Positions 1-10,431 of a DNA stretch of 64,000 nt are shown here, piece by piece. The DNA is taken from positions 45,986,544 through 46,050,543 of the forward strand of contig CM039505.1 in assembly GCA_022432975.1 (NCBI GenBank), read 5' to 3'. Within the stretch, counting starts at the first letter, position 1; each line of letters opens with the position of its first letter. The notes below the pieces were generated by a model. It saw only the letters and a list, made by a program, of their open reading frames with translations, was not told where the DNA came from and ran no database searches. The position numbers were made by a program, and so were the translations under genes. This DNA comes from Begonia masoniana (Eukaryota; Streptophyta; Magnoliopsida; Cucurbitales; Begoniaceae).

Positions 1-634
1 GTGTGACACTCTATTTTCACTTAGGACGTTTTCTGTGGAAAACAATGAAAATTATTTTCGTTGTTTAGCCACCTATGTATGTAACATGTTTTATAACTAC
101 TTCACTGAGGGCTCGTGGAGCCGATTTTGATAAAAAGAAGAAAAATAATTTATTTAATAGTTTTATAACATCATGCATAGTTTTGAAATGAAATCATGTT
201 AAGAAAAAAAGATAAAAATCCATTTTTAAATCGAGATGCATGGTATAACGTTTCTACCGAGTTATTCACTCACCCCAACGACCCCATCTCAATCCAGGTA
301 AAGAGAAGAACAGCTAGTTTCGGTGGAGATATGTAAGAGGTTGTGAGCTGTTTAATTCTTTTTAAAACTCTGTTTCTTTTCCTTTGCAAGGATTGAGTTG
401 TTTAATTTAGATATGTAAACTTAACTCGTGGATTTGAATTTCTTTACTTTTTTGGATGATTGGATATTGTTAAGTATTATTTTATATTGCACTATCTGCT
501 TGATATTTCATTATGTGTGGATTTGGCTGTAACTATTTCTAAAGGCTTCAGCTATCAAACTTAGCCTTAGGCTGGGTGATCGGGTTCCCTTCCCATAAAT
601 AGGGTTTCCGACATTCCTACTCCGGGTCGTCACA
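1..634 (+). mobile_element. 3' part of a Gypsy-type LTR, cut by the window edge
   Basis: The stretch has no convincing ORF and ends at 634 in CCGGGTCGTCACA. This closely resembles the end of another LTR at 27721 (CCGGGTCGTGACA), and both are preceded by a related segment containing AGCCTTAGG. Such endings, the reverse of TGT(G/A)ACGACCC starts, are typical of plant Ty3/Gypsy LTRs. The piece at 260-320 (CTCACCCC...CCAGGTAAAG) also looks like LTR material. The other end lies outside the window, so solo LTR and 3' LTR cannot be told apart. The sense orientation is inferred from the ending only. Confidence 0.5.
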
Positions 635-1700
635 GTCGCAGTGGCTCCTTGCTCGTCGTCCTAAGAATTGCACAGTGCAACCCTCAACCTCCTTTTCTGT
701 CGTCATTGTCGAGTGTTGAGTGTTGTGCAGAGTCATCGTCGCAGTTTGCAGTGTCGATTTTCGTCGAGTTCGCAGTGTCAATTTTCTTTCTCAGTTCTCA
801 GCGTCATCGTCGAGTTCGTCAATTTTTGTCATCATCAAGTGTTTATTTTTGTTCTCCGATCTCAGTTCTTTTGTTCTCACCACTCTAAATTTATTCATTT
901 TTCCTTTCATTTTTATTAAAAAAATAAAAAATATATAATCAGAATTGAACCGAACCAAGATCAAATCGTGTTTCACAGTTTAGTTTAATTCCAGAGCCTC
1001 ACGGTTTCAATTCTGATTTCGATTTCAATATTTAAGAACCATGACCGATGATTAGGTCCCGGTTCCAAGATAGAGCTGGATTGTCCCCATCCCCATGCAC
1101 TACATGCCCGTTGCTATTACTCACCACCCTTTTCCAAGTGTCTCAAAGGGACACTTTTTTTCCTGATTATATACGGGATCAGAGTGGATGCGATCATGTG
1201 ATCGTATCATCTACTTTTCATGAGACAAAACAAATCTCCTTTTCATGAATGGACACGTAGCTAACAGCTGTCGTTGTTTGATATCCTTAAAAGTGGTAAG
1301 CAGCACTTAGGAGAATGTGACGCCAAGAACGGGTTTGGGAATTTCATCGAACAGGCGGTAGGAGTATGCCACTGGATACCAATCAAGAGTCTCCAATTCC
1401 TCTGGGAATCCAATTGCAAATACAACTCCCTCAAAGGGTATCTAAGTAAATACAAAACAAGGCAGCTAAGTCACACAACTAGTCCTTAGAACACCCAAAA
1501 CTCAGTCAACTTAAATTTCTAAAACTAGCTTATAATCAGGTTGGATCTAGGACAACTGGGTTTAAAGGTTAGAATATAGTAATTGGTTTAGGTCCTTTTT
1601 TTTTCGTTGTGAGCAACGTGTTGATATCCTGTCGATCTAGACTTTTCTCGCATTTGATCTACACAGACGTGTCATTAACCAGCACACTAAACAATCGGTC
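635..1700. other. Intergenic, no gene seen
   Basis: Only short open frames without recognisable motifs occur here. The part at 640-830 is a low-complexity run of GTCG/CAGTGTCG words. The part at 930-1030 contains GAACCGAACC-type words, which recur at 2540-2930 and near 29800 and look like degraded repeat DNA. No promoter, RNA gene or transposon end could be defined. Confidence 0.5.
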
Positions 1701-1707
1701 TATAAAA
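1701..1707 (+). promoter_or_regulatory. TATA box of the PEBP gene
   Basis: TATAAAA lies 52 bp before the ATG at 1759, a good fit to a plant core promoter with a short leader. Position and consensus are seen; transcription is inferred. Confidence 0.6.
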
Positions 1708-1758
1708 AGTTCACTCCTGATGGGAGGCTTTCATCACCAGTTGAAGTGCTAATCTGCA

Positions 1759-2349
1759 ATGGCTAACGCTAGCGACGATTTCAGGCTCGTGTCTCCTGCA
1801 ATAGACCACGAGGGAAGATTACCTAGGAAGTACTTATGGGAAGGTCAAGGCGCGACTAAGGACGTTTCTCCGCCGCTGGAGTGGTACAATTTGCCGGAGG
1901 GGACCAAGACCATGGCGCTCGTGGTTCAGGACATCGACGCGCCCGACCCTGATGGTCCGATCGTCCCGTGGACCGTTTGGGTGGTGGTGAATATATCGCC
2001 GGAACTGAAGGGCCTGCCGGAGGGATTTTCCGGGAAAGGGGAGGAAGCGGGTGGCGAATATAGAGGAATCCAAGAGGGGAACAACGATATGAAGGTTCCC
2101 GGGTGGCGGGGGCCGAAGCTGCCGTCTCACGGCCATCGCTTCGAGTTCAAGCTGTTTGCTTTGGATGATGAGTTGCACCTGGGAAACAAGGTAGTTGATG
2201 GCCCATTTTATCTGCGCAGCAAAATTTCGATTTCGGACTTGAAAAATGATATGGTTTGGTGGTTTTGGTCACAGGCGACGAAGGAGAAGGTGTTGGATGC
2301 CATTGAAGGGCATGTCCTTGGAGAGGCCACTTTATTGGCCGTCTTCTGA
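1759..2349 (+). CDS. PEBP family protein (YbhB/At5g01300-like)
   Basis: This single-exon gene encodes 196 aa, with the start at the first ATG after a TATA box. It belongs to the phosphatidylethanolamine-binding protein family, in the bacterial-like YbhB/UPF0098 branch rather than the FT/TFL1 flowering branch. Seen: the core SPPLEW...ALVVQDIDAPDPDGP (about residues 38-67), the W-VVVNI strand that follows, and the C-terminal GPKLPSHGHRFEFKLFALD block (about 117-136). The DPDxP and GHR segments line the anion pocket in this family. There is no signal peptide or membrane segment, so it is probably cytosolic. Its biochemical role in plants is not established. GC content is higher than in the flanking repeats, as expected for a host gene. 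The closest named relative I recall is Arabidopsis At5g01300. An AATAAA follows at 2401. Confidence 0.93.
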   Translation: MANASDDFRLVSPAIDHEGRLPRKYLWEGQGATKDVSPPLEWYNLPEGTKTMALVVQDIDAPDPDGPIVPWTVWVVVNISPELKGLPEGFSGKGEEAGGEYRGIQEGNNDMKVPGWRGPKLPSHGHRFEFKLFALDDELHLGNKVVDGPFYLRSKISISDLKNDMVWWFWSQATKEKVLDAIEGHVLGEATLLAVF

Positions 2350-2400
2350 TTTCACTGCACTATGTTGTAGAAACTCTTTCAAACAGTCATGTACATACTA

Positions 2401-2406
2401 AATAAA
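2401..2406 (+). promoter_or_regulatory. Polyadenylation signal of the PEBP gene
   Basis: AATAAA sits 52 bp after the stop codon of the PEBP gene, followed by a T-rich stretch, as in plant 3' ends. Confidence 0.5.
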
Positions 2407-2524
2407 TTATCAATTTTTCTCTTGTATTAAGTAGAGTCTCAACACTCCTTGATCAGGAAGAACAGATAGCTAATCGGCTTTCGGGGTTATAAAGTTTACT
2501 AATTCTGCAATCCAGTCAAACCGT

Positions 2525-2964
2525 GTGACGAAGCTCGAGCGAGATAACCCATTGAAAACTGGACCCCGAACAAAAAATGTTAAACCGAACCGAATAAAAC
2601 CCAAAATCAAGGTTCGGTTTGTTATTGGGTTTGGATTTTGCTCGGTTCGACTTTGGTTCTCACAAGTTTACTCGTATTTTGATACTCACATTCTAAGAAC
2701 CAAACCTAGTTGATTCGGCTCGAATTGGGTTTGAAACCGAACCAAAGCAAATCAATTCCATCCCTAGTCACAAAGTCAATTAAACCAGGTTCAGTTTGGA
2801 GTTTACTCGGTTTGGTTTTTGATCAGTTTTGGAGTTTACTCAATTCAGTTTTGATCCTCACGATCTAAGAACCGAACCTAGTTGGTTCAATTCAAATTGG
2901 GCTTAAAGCTTAAAACCAAACCGAATTCATCCCTAATCACTAAGTTACTTAAACAACCCTAGAG
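2525..2964. repeat. Degenerate GAACC/GGTTC-rich repeat DNA
   Basis: Two imperfect direct copies of a block of roughly 100 bp are seen (about 2630-2740 and 2815-2925). Both share GGTTCGGTTT/GAACCGAACC words and a TCTAAGAACC(A/G)AACCTAGTTG segment. No coding potential is recognised. It is probably the remains of an older element that served as target for the Sirevirus at 2965. Confidence 0.4.
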
Positions 2965-2969
2965 CACAT

Positions 2970-4372
2970 TGTAGGATCGAGATTTGTCTAAGAGGGGGGT
3001 GAATTAGACCTTTTTCAAAAACTTAATTTTAGTCTAGCAAATTTCTCTTTTCAATTTAGTTTGAATATTAACAGCAAACAAACATATAAAGTAGAGAGAG
3101 AGAGAGAAATTTGACACCAGGATTTTAACGTGGTTCGGCTAAACTTTGCCTACGTCCACGCTCCAAGGCACCCCCTTGAAGATTCTTAACTTTCTCCTCA
3201 CGAGAAAACAGATCGGGATTCCGGGCTCCGATCAACTGCCTTTACAATTCTGGATTGAACTTTCACGGGCGTCAATCCACTGCCTTATACAGATTTGAGT
3301 TTGTAAAATTTTAAGCTCACACTACAATCTCACAAGATGAATCTCAAGTTAGGATTGAGAGATGTAGAGAAAAATACAGAGTGTTCAATTTTCTTACGCA
3401 GCTAGGGCTCAGAATTCAATTTGGCAAAAGTCAGTCCTTCGTGCTCTGAGCTCGGCTTAAGTACTCTGTATATCCTTGCTTCATAGAATTGAATGCTTCT
3501 TACTCCAAATAGAAAAATGTTACCGTTGGGAAGCATCCGTACTGAAGCAGCTATCCGTTGCATCTGAAAGTTTTGTTCGTCGTCGCCATTAATGTTCTGG
3601 AATTTAAAGCTTGAAAACGACATCACTGTAGCTTCGCGGCTAACTTTAAATTCTGGCGGAAGATTACCGGAAGATGTAGCTTCAAAACACTTGACACGTC
3701 ATCGGAATGAGTAAGCTTCAAAACGTCATCGGCATATGTGTCTGGAAGCATCATCGGCAGTTGCAGCTTATAAATAAATGCCACGTCATCGGTGGAAGCG
3801 ACTTGAAATGCCATCGGCATATGAAGTGTAAAACGCCATCGGTTTTTGAAGTGTAAAACACCATCGGAATTTGCATCTTGACACGTCATCGGAACAAGTA
3901 GCTTCAAACGCTATCGGTATTTGAAGTGTAAAACACCATCGGAATTTGCATCTTGACACGTCATCGGAACAAGTAGCTTCAAACGCCATCGGTATTTGGA
4001 ACTTCTCTTCTCTGTCGTGTAGCGATCGGCATAAGAACAGCTTGACATGTCATCGGCAGATGAAACATATAAGCGCTGAGCACATCATCGGCAGATGCAA
4101 GCTCTAAACGACTTCTCCTTCTGTCGTTTAGCAATCGGCAGAAGCCTTCTGTTCTTTGTCGTGTAGTTATCGGTATATCCAAGCCTGTATTACTATTTAG
4201 TTCTGTATACTCAAACCGATTTATTAGACAACTAAAATACCCTTTTTCAGGGTATTGTCAAACAAACTTGTATTGATAATTCTTATTTAAATACGCATAA
4301 TCAAATTGTATACTTAATACACAAATACATAATCAAAAACAAATTATGATTTAAACACTCTATAAGTCAACA
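2970..4372 (-). repeat. 3' LTR of the Sirevirus
   Basis: This 1403-bp copy runs on the plus strand from TGTAGGATCGAG to AAGTCAACA. It matches 12095-13493 almost throughout; the clearest difference is a 4-bp insertion near 3330. About 17 copies of an ATCGG word (CATCGGAA, CATCGGCATATG, CATCGGCAGATG and similar) are packed into 3690-4180. This is the part that would be upstream of the transcription start in element sense, so the array may be a promoter/enhancer module. The small open frames here are repeated identically in the other LTR and are not genes. Confidence 0.95.
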
Positions 4373-4590
4373 ATTTCCCCCTTTTTGATTATGACAATAT
4401 AAATTTGATTACGTTTGATACTCCCCCATAATACTAGCTCCCCCATAGCAAATGCATATATTCCATAAACACACACGGAGCATACAGAGAGTTTTACATC
4501 ATGCATATAACCAGAATGTGCAAACTCAATACAGAATCATATTACACATGCATATCCAGTTTCAATCAAATATCTTATTTCTCCCCCATT
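4373..4590 (-). promoter_or_regulatory. Polypurine tracts of the Sirevirus
   Basis: Directly next to the 3' LTR the minus strand reads AAAAAGGGGGAAAT (4373-4386), the expected plus-strand primer. Three more look-alikes follow further inside: TATGGGGGAG (4421-4430), a second at 4437-4448 and ATGGGGGAGA (4581-4590). Multiple polypurine tracts are a known Sirevirus trait. The stretch up to 4731 has no other visible function. Confidence 0.7.
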
Positions 4591-4731
4591 GACATTATCA
4601 AAAACACTTAGAGAGACAGCAATAGAAGCAATAACATAGGAGAAAGAACCCAAAAAAATAATATTCATTTAAGAAGAGAAAGTGTTCACAATGGATAAAT
4701 AAAAAATAATAGGTACAAAAGACTAACTAAG

Positions 4732-6966
4732 TCATTTAAGAGTCCTAAACCACTTCCACAACTCAAAGATAACCGAGGTCAGTACATCAGTAGCCTGTGT
4801 GGAAGTAGAAGCAGAAGAAACTGGAGGAGCCGGGAGAGCCATCCTGGAAGGAGGAGGAGCATAATTGAACTGAATGAGCCGGAGAAGTTCCTCCATGGAC
4901 AAACAAGGAGGTGGCTCGACGGGGCCGTGAGACATGACCAAGTCCATACAAGTAGAACGAGGCACAAGGTCATCAACAGCCATTGGACTGATTGGCTCAT
5001 CAAGAGACAGAGGAGCAGGAGCAGCAGACGGATGGAAGTGGAGTTCAGCTTCATGAATATCCAGGGACATGAAGCGCACATCTTCAACAACTGCAGGCCG
5101 GGAGAAGGGAAGAAACAAATCTTCATAGCAAGGACCAGAACTTGAGTTCAGGTCGGGTTCAGGTTCAGGTTCAGGTGTCAAGGCAGCAATGGAGGATTGG
5201 AGTTTCTCAATTTCCCTGACAAGCATGCGCCGATCAGCATCCACTTTTTGAGTCACCAAACCAAGACCAGTATCTAAGTCAGTGGACAAGTCTTTGTGAT
5301 TCTTGACAAGTTTGGCATCCAGAGACTGTTCAATCCGACTTTCAATGGTACTGAGAGCAGACTCAATGCGGGCAATAGAGGCTTTCAGCTCAGAATACCG
5401 AGTCTCACTCAGTGAGAATCTCCTCTGATAGGTTAGAGGAGTGGTTGGTATGGATGGCAGAGCAGTAAGGAGTGGAGGGGATGGAGGAGCGGGAAGCGGA
5501 TAGATTGGGGATGGAGAAGCTGTAGAGGATTGGACTGGTATTAGTGGGGCTGGATGGGGTAAGAGAAGTGTAGGTGGAGAGAGAGGTTTAGGAACTGGAG
5601 ATGAGGGAGCTGTAGGACCATGGGTGAAAATTGAAGATATGGCTCGAATAACCGGAGAGATGGAGGGATAAACAGGTTGAGAGGGCAGCAGGAGAGAAGG
5701 AGGAGGTGAGTGAGGTGGTGATTGAGGAAGTTCTAGGATGGAAGGAGATTGAGGGGGGGTAGGCTCATGGATAGGTGAAGGAGGGCGGTCTGAACTAGGA
5801 AGAGGCACAGATGAAGGAACAGAGGTGGCCTCCGAGAGAGAAACTGTAGAGGAAGAAGCAGGCTTGTGCCTACGCTTCAGAGGAGGAGGTTCTAAGCTAG
5901 ACTCCCTAGAATGAGAAGGGGAAATGGCACAGTCAGGAAGACCTGAAACACCTCCTTCTTCAACAGATTCCACTGGCAGGATAAGTTTCCTCTTACCACG
6001 CCTAGACTCCTCTGGCAGGTTAGGTTTCTTCTTACCATGCCTGACAGGAGCTGCCTTCGTAGCCTTTTGCTTCGGCTTGTTCAGGATGGGCTCTTCCTTT
6101 CTGACTATATTAATTCCCATCTTGCTTAGAGTGATTTGGGAATAAAAATTTCCGTCCTTAAGTACCACAGGTTCAATCTCCTCAGAAAAAGCAATTTCAA
6201 GCTTGACAAATAACCGCATGAGAAGCAAATTATACGGTAAGGAAGTAACCCTGGAGGAAACAGCAAGAATCATCCTTCGAACAACTATGTAGCCAATGTT
6301 AAAGGGTGTCTTGAAATAGAGTGCAAACAGAACAAATAGTTCCATTGCGCTCACCTCGTCATAATGTCCACCCTTGGGAACAATATTGAAATCAATCATA
6401 TGACGAAATAGTTTAGCTCTAGGGGTCAGATGTCTGCCTTTTAATTGATCATAGGTTTGGTTGGGGTCCAAGGCAATTTCTCTAAGAAACTGATGTCCAT
6501 CAGACGTGCCAAAGAAAGGAAGCTCTGAGTTTGACACATACACGAATGGGTAGTTATCCAAATGAGGAGCTCCCAGAAGGGCATTTATAGACTTAGGAGT
6601 GATTTCTATGCGTTTGTTGTAAACATAGCTCGAAATGGAAGAGAAATCAGAGGCAAAGCTAAGGTTTGCATAAAACATCTTAATTGCTTCCGGGTAGTAG
6701 AAAGATTCGGTTTCAAAGAGACCTATTAACCCCAGATCCGTCAAGGGTTCAATAAAGTCCAATCCAGCTAGCTTATCAAAGAAAATACCTTTACTAAGAA
6801 TCAACGATCTGAACTGATAATCATTGAGGTACTTTACCTCAGCAGCTTGAGAGACAAAGTAGAAAGATGGCCACTCTGTTCCACGAGGAATCTCTCGAGC
6901 ATAAACATTGACCTTCTTCTTTGCTGGTTTGGAAACGGCGCGAGATGATTGACCTTGAAATTCCAT
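4732..6966 (-). CDS. Sirevirus third ORF (env-like), 744 aa, intact
   Basis: This uninterrupted ORF lies between pol and the 3' LTR on the coding strand of the element. Three regions are seen. An N-terminal domain (about residues 25-290) contains ...MFYANLSF..., ...ITPKSINALLG... and a helical LRHMIDF/RRMILAV-like region, and resembles the putative plant transposon protein domain (PF20167 as I recall it). A long Pro/Ser-rich linker follows (about 340-520, many PPSP/PPHSPPP runs). Then comes a probable coiled coil (about 530-605, IESALSTIESRIEQSL and following) before a Pro-rich tail. SIRE1-type elements are known to carry an env-like ORF here with proline-rich and coiled-coil parts. I see no clear signal peptide or membrane anchor, so the envelope role is doubtful. 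It is probably expressed from a spliced or subgenomic RNA, which the sequence does not prove. Confidence 0.85.
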   Translation of the reverse strand: MEFQGQSSRAVSKPAKKKVNVYAREIPRGTEWPSFYFVSQAAEVKYLNDYQFRSLILSKGIFFDKLAGLDFIEPLTDLGLIGLFETESFYYPEAIKMFYANLSFASDFSSISSYVYNKRIEITPKSINALLGAPHLDNYPFVYVSNSELPFFGTSDGHQFLREIALDPNQTYDQLKGRHLTPRAKLFRHMIDFNIVPKGGHYDEVSAMELFVLFALYFKTPFNIGYIVVRRMILAVSSRVTSLPYNLLLMRLFVKLEIAFSEEIEPVVLKDGNFYSQITLSKMGINIVRKEEPILNKPKQKATKAAPVRHGKKKPNLPEESRRGKRKLILPVESVEEGGVSGLPDCAISPSHSRESSLEPPPLKRRHKPASSSTVSLSEATSVPSSVPLPSSDRPPSPIHEPTPPQSPSILELPQSPPHSPPPSLLLPSQPVYPSISPVIRAISSIFTHGPTAPSSPVPKPLSPPTLLLPHPAPLIPVQSSTASPSPIYPLPAPPSPPLLTALPSIPTTPLTYQRRFSLSETRYSELKASIARIESALSTIESRIEQSLDAKLVKNHKDLSTDLDTGLGLVTQKVDADRRMLVREIEKLQSSIAALTPEPEPEPDLNSSSGPCYEDLFLPFSRPAVVEDVRFMSLDIHEAELHFHPSAAPAPLSLDEPISPMAVDDLVPRSTCMDLVMSHGPVEPPPCLSMEELLRLIQFNYAPPPSRMALPAPPVSSASTSTQATDVLTSVIFELWKWFRTLK

Positions 6967-7315
6967 TTCTAGAAGAGGATTCGTCAGAGAAGGTTTGGTA
7001 GGGCAGGGGTGTTCAGAAAGAGCGCGAAAGATGAAGTGTGTCGGCGAAGAAAGAGGAGTTTAAAAGAAATAAAGCATCGCCTGACGAAGGAGACACACGT
7101 GTAACACCGAGATCTTCCGATGGAAAACACGTGTCGGCAGATTAAGGAAAATATCAACTGATTCCTACCGATGCCTATAGAAAACCACAGCATCTACCGA
7201 TGCCTACAGACAAACACAGCATCTACCGATGCCTAAAGAAAAACATTCCATCTGTCGGTGCCTTCACAACACAGAAACACTCTATTACATAGGATCTAAT
7301 AACATAGGAATACTC
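6967..7315 (-). other. Spacer between pol and env-like ORF with CCGATG repeats
   Basis: No gene is seen. On the plus strand the spacer contains repeated GCATCTACCGATGCCTA blocks (three or four copies at about 7160-7260) plus TTCCGATGG and GTCGGCAGAT. This is the same word family that fills the LTRs. It could be a duplicated LTR fragment or a regulatory array for the downstream ORF. Confidence 0.5.
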
Positions 7316-10300
7316 TTAGATTTTCTCAACCCGAATGAGACCTAGTCTTATTCTAATATTATTGAAGGTCTTTTCATCCAAAGGCTTGGTAAAGATGTCC
7401 GCAAGTTGATCTACAGAATTGACAAATTCTAAAGTGATATCTCCTCTTTGAACATGATCTCTTATGAAATGATAACTAACATCAATATGTTTGGTTCTAG
7501 AATGCTGAATAGGATTTTTAGAAATGTTGATAGCACTGGTGTTATCACACCGAATAGGAATCTTATCATAAAATAGATTATAGTCTTCTAGAGTTTGTTT
7601 CATCCATAACATTTGTGCACAACAACTGCCTGCAGCAATATATTCACTCTCAGCAGTTGACAAAGCAACAGAATTCTGTTTCTTAGAAAACCAGGAAACT
7701 AAAGATTCACCAAGGAATTGACAAGTTCCACTGGTGCTTTTCCTATCAACTAGACTTCCAGCATAGTCAGAATCTGAGTATCCTATTAGATCGAAAGAAG
7801 TACCTTTCGGATACCATAATCCTAAATCAGGTGTCCCACTTAAATATTTGAAAATCCTTTTTACAGCAGTTAAGTGAGATTCCTTAGGAGCTGCCTGGAA
7901 TCTAGCACACAGACATACACTGAAAAGAATATCTGGCCTACTAGCAGTCAGATACAACAGAGATCCAATCATACCACGATATTTCTTTATATCAACACTG
8001 ATCCCCTTTTCATCTTTATCCAACTTAGTTGTGGTACTCATGGGAGTTTTAGAAGATTTGACGGTTTCTAAACCAAATTTCTTAAGGAGTTCCTTGATGT
8101 ATTTTTCTTGACAGAAGAAAATTCCATCAGAAGATTGACTAATCTGGAAACCTAAGAAAAACTTTAACTCCCCCATCAAACTCATTTCAAACTCTCTTTG
8201 CATGAGGGAAGAAAACTCATTACACATATTGATATTAGTTGATCCAAAAATGATGTCATCGACATAAATTTGGACTAACAGAATATCCTTGTCCTTTTGC
8301 CTGGTAAACAGAGTTGAGTCACAATTCCCCTTTTTGAAATTTCTTTCTTCAAGAAAATTCTTCAATCTGTCATACCATGCTCTAGGAGCCTACTTTAGAC
8401 CATAAAGAGCTTTCCTTAACTTATAGACATGCTCGGGTTTATCGAAAGCTTCAAAACCTAAGGGTTGCTCAACAAAAACTTCCTCATTGATGTAACCATT
8501 TAAGAATGCACTCTTTACATCCATTTGGAAGAGTGTGAAGTTCTTGTGACATGCAAAAGCTAAAAGCATTCGGATAGACTCTAGCCTAGCTACAGGGGCA
8601 AAGGATTCCTCAAAATCAATACCCTCTTCTTGAGAGTATCCCTTAGCTACAAGTCTAGCCTTATTTCTAATGACGATCCCATTCTCATCTAATTTATTCT
8701 TGAAAACCCACTTAGTTCCAATAATGGGATGATCCTTAGGCCGTGGAACAAGTTCCCAAACCTTGCTCCTTTCGAATTGATTCAATTCTTCTTGCATGGC
8801 CATTATCCAATTTTCATCACCCTCGGCCTCCTCAAACTTCTTAGGTTCTACTTGAGAGATAAATGCCACATTGGCACAGAGATTCCTAAGAGAGGATCTA
8901 GTCTTAACTCCTAAAGAGGGATCACCTAAGACTTCTTCTATTGGATGGTTTCTAATATACTTCCAGTCTCTAGGTAGATCAACAGACTCATTTTTAACAT
9001 GAACTATATCTAGGGAATTAGAGTATGGTTTTAGAGATTTCTCAATTTGAGAGGGAACAGTAGGCTTTTCTAAAGAAAGAGAATCCAATTGTTTGTCCAA
9101 CGAATCATCCTCATCCACATTAATTATTGGTTGAGGAGTCTCATCAAAATTGACATGAACAGATTCCTCAACAACTAGAGTTCTCCTATTGAAAACTCTA
9201 TATGCTTTACTGGTCAAGGAATAACCAAGAAAAATTCCAAGATCGGATTTGGAATCGAATTTTCCTAAGTTATCCTTAGTGTTAAGGATGAAGCATTTAC
9301 TGCCAAAGGCTCTAAAGTACTTAACAGAAGGAGTTTTTCCACTCCAGAGTTCATATGGAGTTTTCTCTAGAATCGGCCTTATGGAGACTCTATTAAGAAC
9401 ATAGCAAGCTGTAGCAACGGCTTCAGCCCATAAGTATTTGGGAAGGGAATTCTCAATTAGCATAGTTCGGGCAAGTTCTTGGAGAGACCTATTTTTCCTC
9501 TCAACAACACCATTTTGCTGAGGGGTTCTAGGAGAGGAAAAATTGTGCTCAATTCCATACTTGAGACACAGAAGTTCAAATCTTTCATTTTCAAACTCAC
9601 CACCATGATCACTACGAATAGCAGCAATGGTGAGCTCCTTCTCATTTTGGACTCTTTTCCTAAAGCTAGAGAAGATATCAAAAGTCTCATCCTTAGACTT
9701 TAGAAAGAACACCCAAGAAAACCTAGAGAAGTCATCTACAATGACAAAAGCATAGAATTTGCCTCCTAAGCTTGCTATATTAGAAGGACCGAAGAGGTCC
9801 ATGTGAAGGAGTTGGAGAGGCTTAGAAGTAGAAATTGAATTCTTAGAAGCAAAAGAACTTTTGATTTGCTTGCCCATTTGACAAGCTTCACAGACTTTAT
9901 CCTTTTCAAAGGATATCTTAGGAATCCCTCTAACTAAATTATCCTTAGTAATCTTAGCTAAGGTATTCATTCCTACGTGTCCTAATCTCCTATGCCAAAT
10001 CCAAGCATCATGAGAAGAATTAACAGCAAAGCATTTTTCATCAATATGCTCAAAAACATCTATGTCAATAATATATATATTCTCTTTCCTATAGCCAGTG
10101 AACAGAGTATTGTCATTAGATGCATCTTTGATTATGCAAGAGATAGATTTAAAAATCACTTCATATCCTTTATCGCATAATTGACTAATACTAAGCAGGT
10201 TATACTTTAATCCTTCAACTAAAAGCACATTTTCAATAGTAGGATTAACACTGTTACCTATATTGCCGATGCCAACAATTTTCCCTTTTTGATTTCCACC

Positions 10301-10423
10301 AAAAGTTACATTTCCTTTCTTTTTGTTGACAACAGCAAACATGGTTGAGTCTCCTGTCATATGCCTTGAGCATCCACTGTCGAGGTACCACTGGTTCTTT
10401 CCAGGAGAGCACTCAACCTGCAA
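7316..10423 (-). pseudogene. pol: Sirevirus pol, one in-frame stop
   Basis: Copia-order polyprotein. From the N-terminus, the protease has DSGCS (after NQWYL). The GAG-pre-integrase zinc region has HRRLGH...CEACQMGK. The integrase DDE residues lie in [18 protein letters not shown] and the [11 protein letters not shown] block. Reverse transcriptase follows ([20 protein letters not shown], the catalytic QIYVDDIIFGS), and RNase H last (YSDSDYAG, STAESEYIA, RTKHIDV). The reading frame is open from 10423 except for a single TAG at 8390-8392 inside the RT segment, where the family has Gln after ALYGLK. Open frame 7316-8365 continues in the same frame beyond it. The first codon at 10423 is TTG, so pol has no AUG of its own. 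It begins in the -1 frame relative to gag, 9 bp after the gag stop, and must be reached by frameshift or splicing. Otherwise well preserved. Confidence 0.93.
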
Positions 10424-10431
10424 AACAGAAA

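Noticed and set aside
2525..2713. 62-aa plus ORF after the PEBP gene
   Set aside because: Within degenerate GAACC repeat DNA, no homology.
3402..4182. Four small minus-strand ORFs, repeated at 12523-13303
   Set aside because: Identical in both Sirevirus LTRs and created by the ATCGG repeat; not genes.
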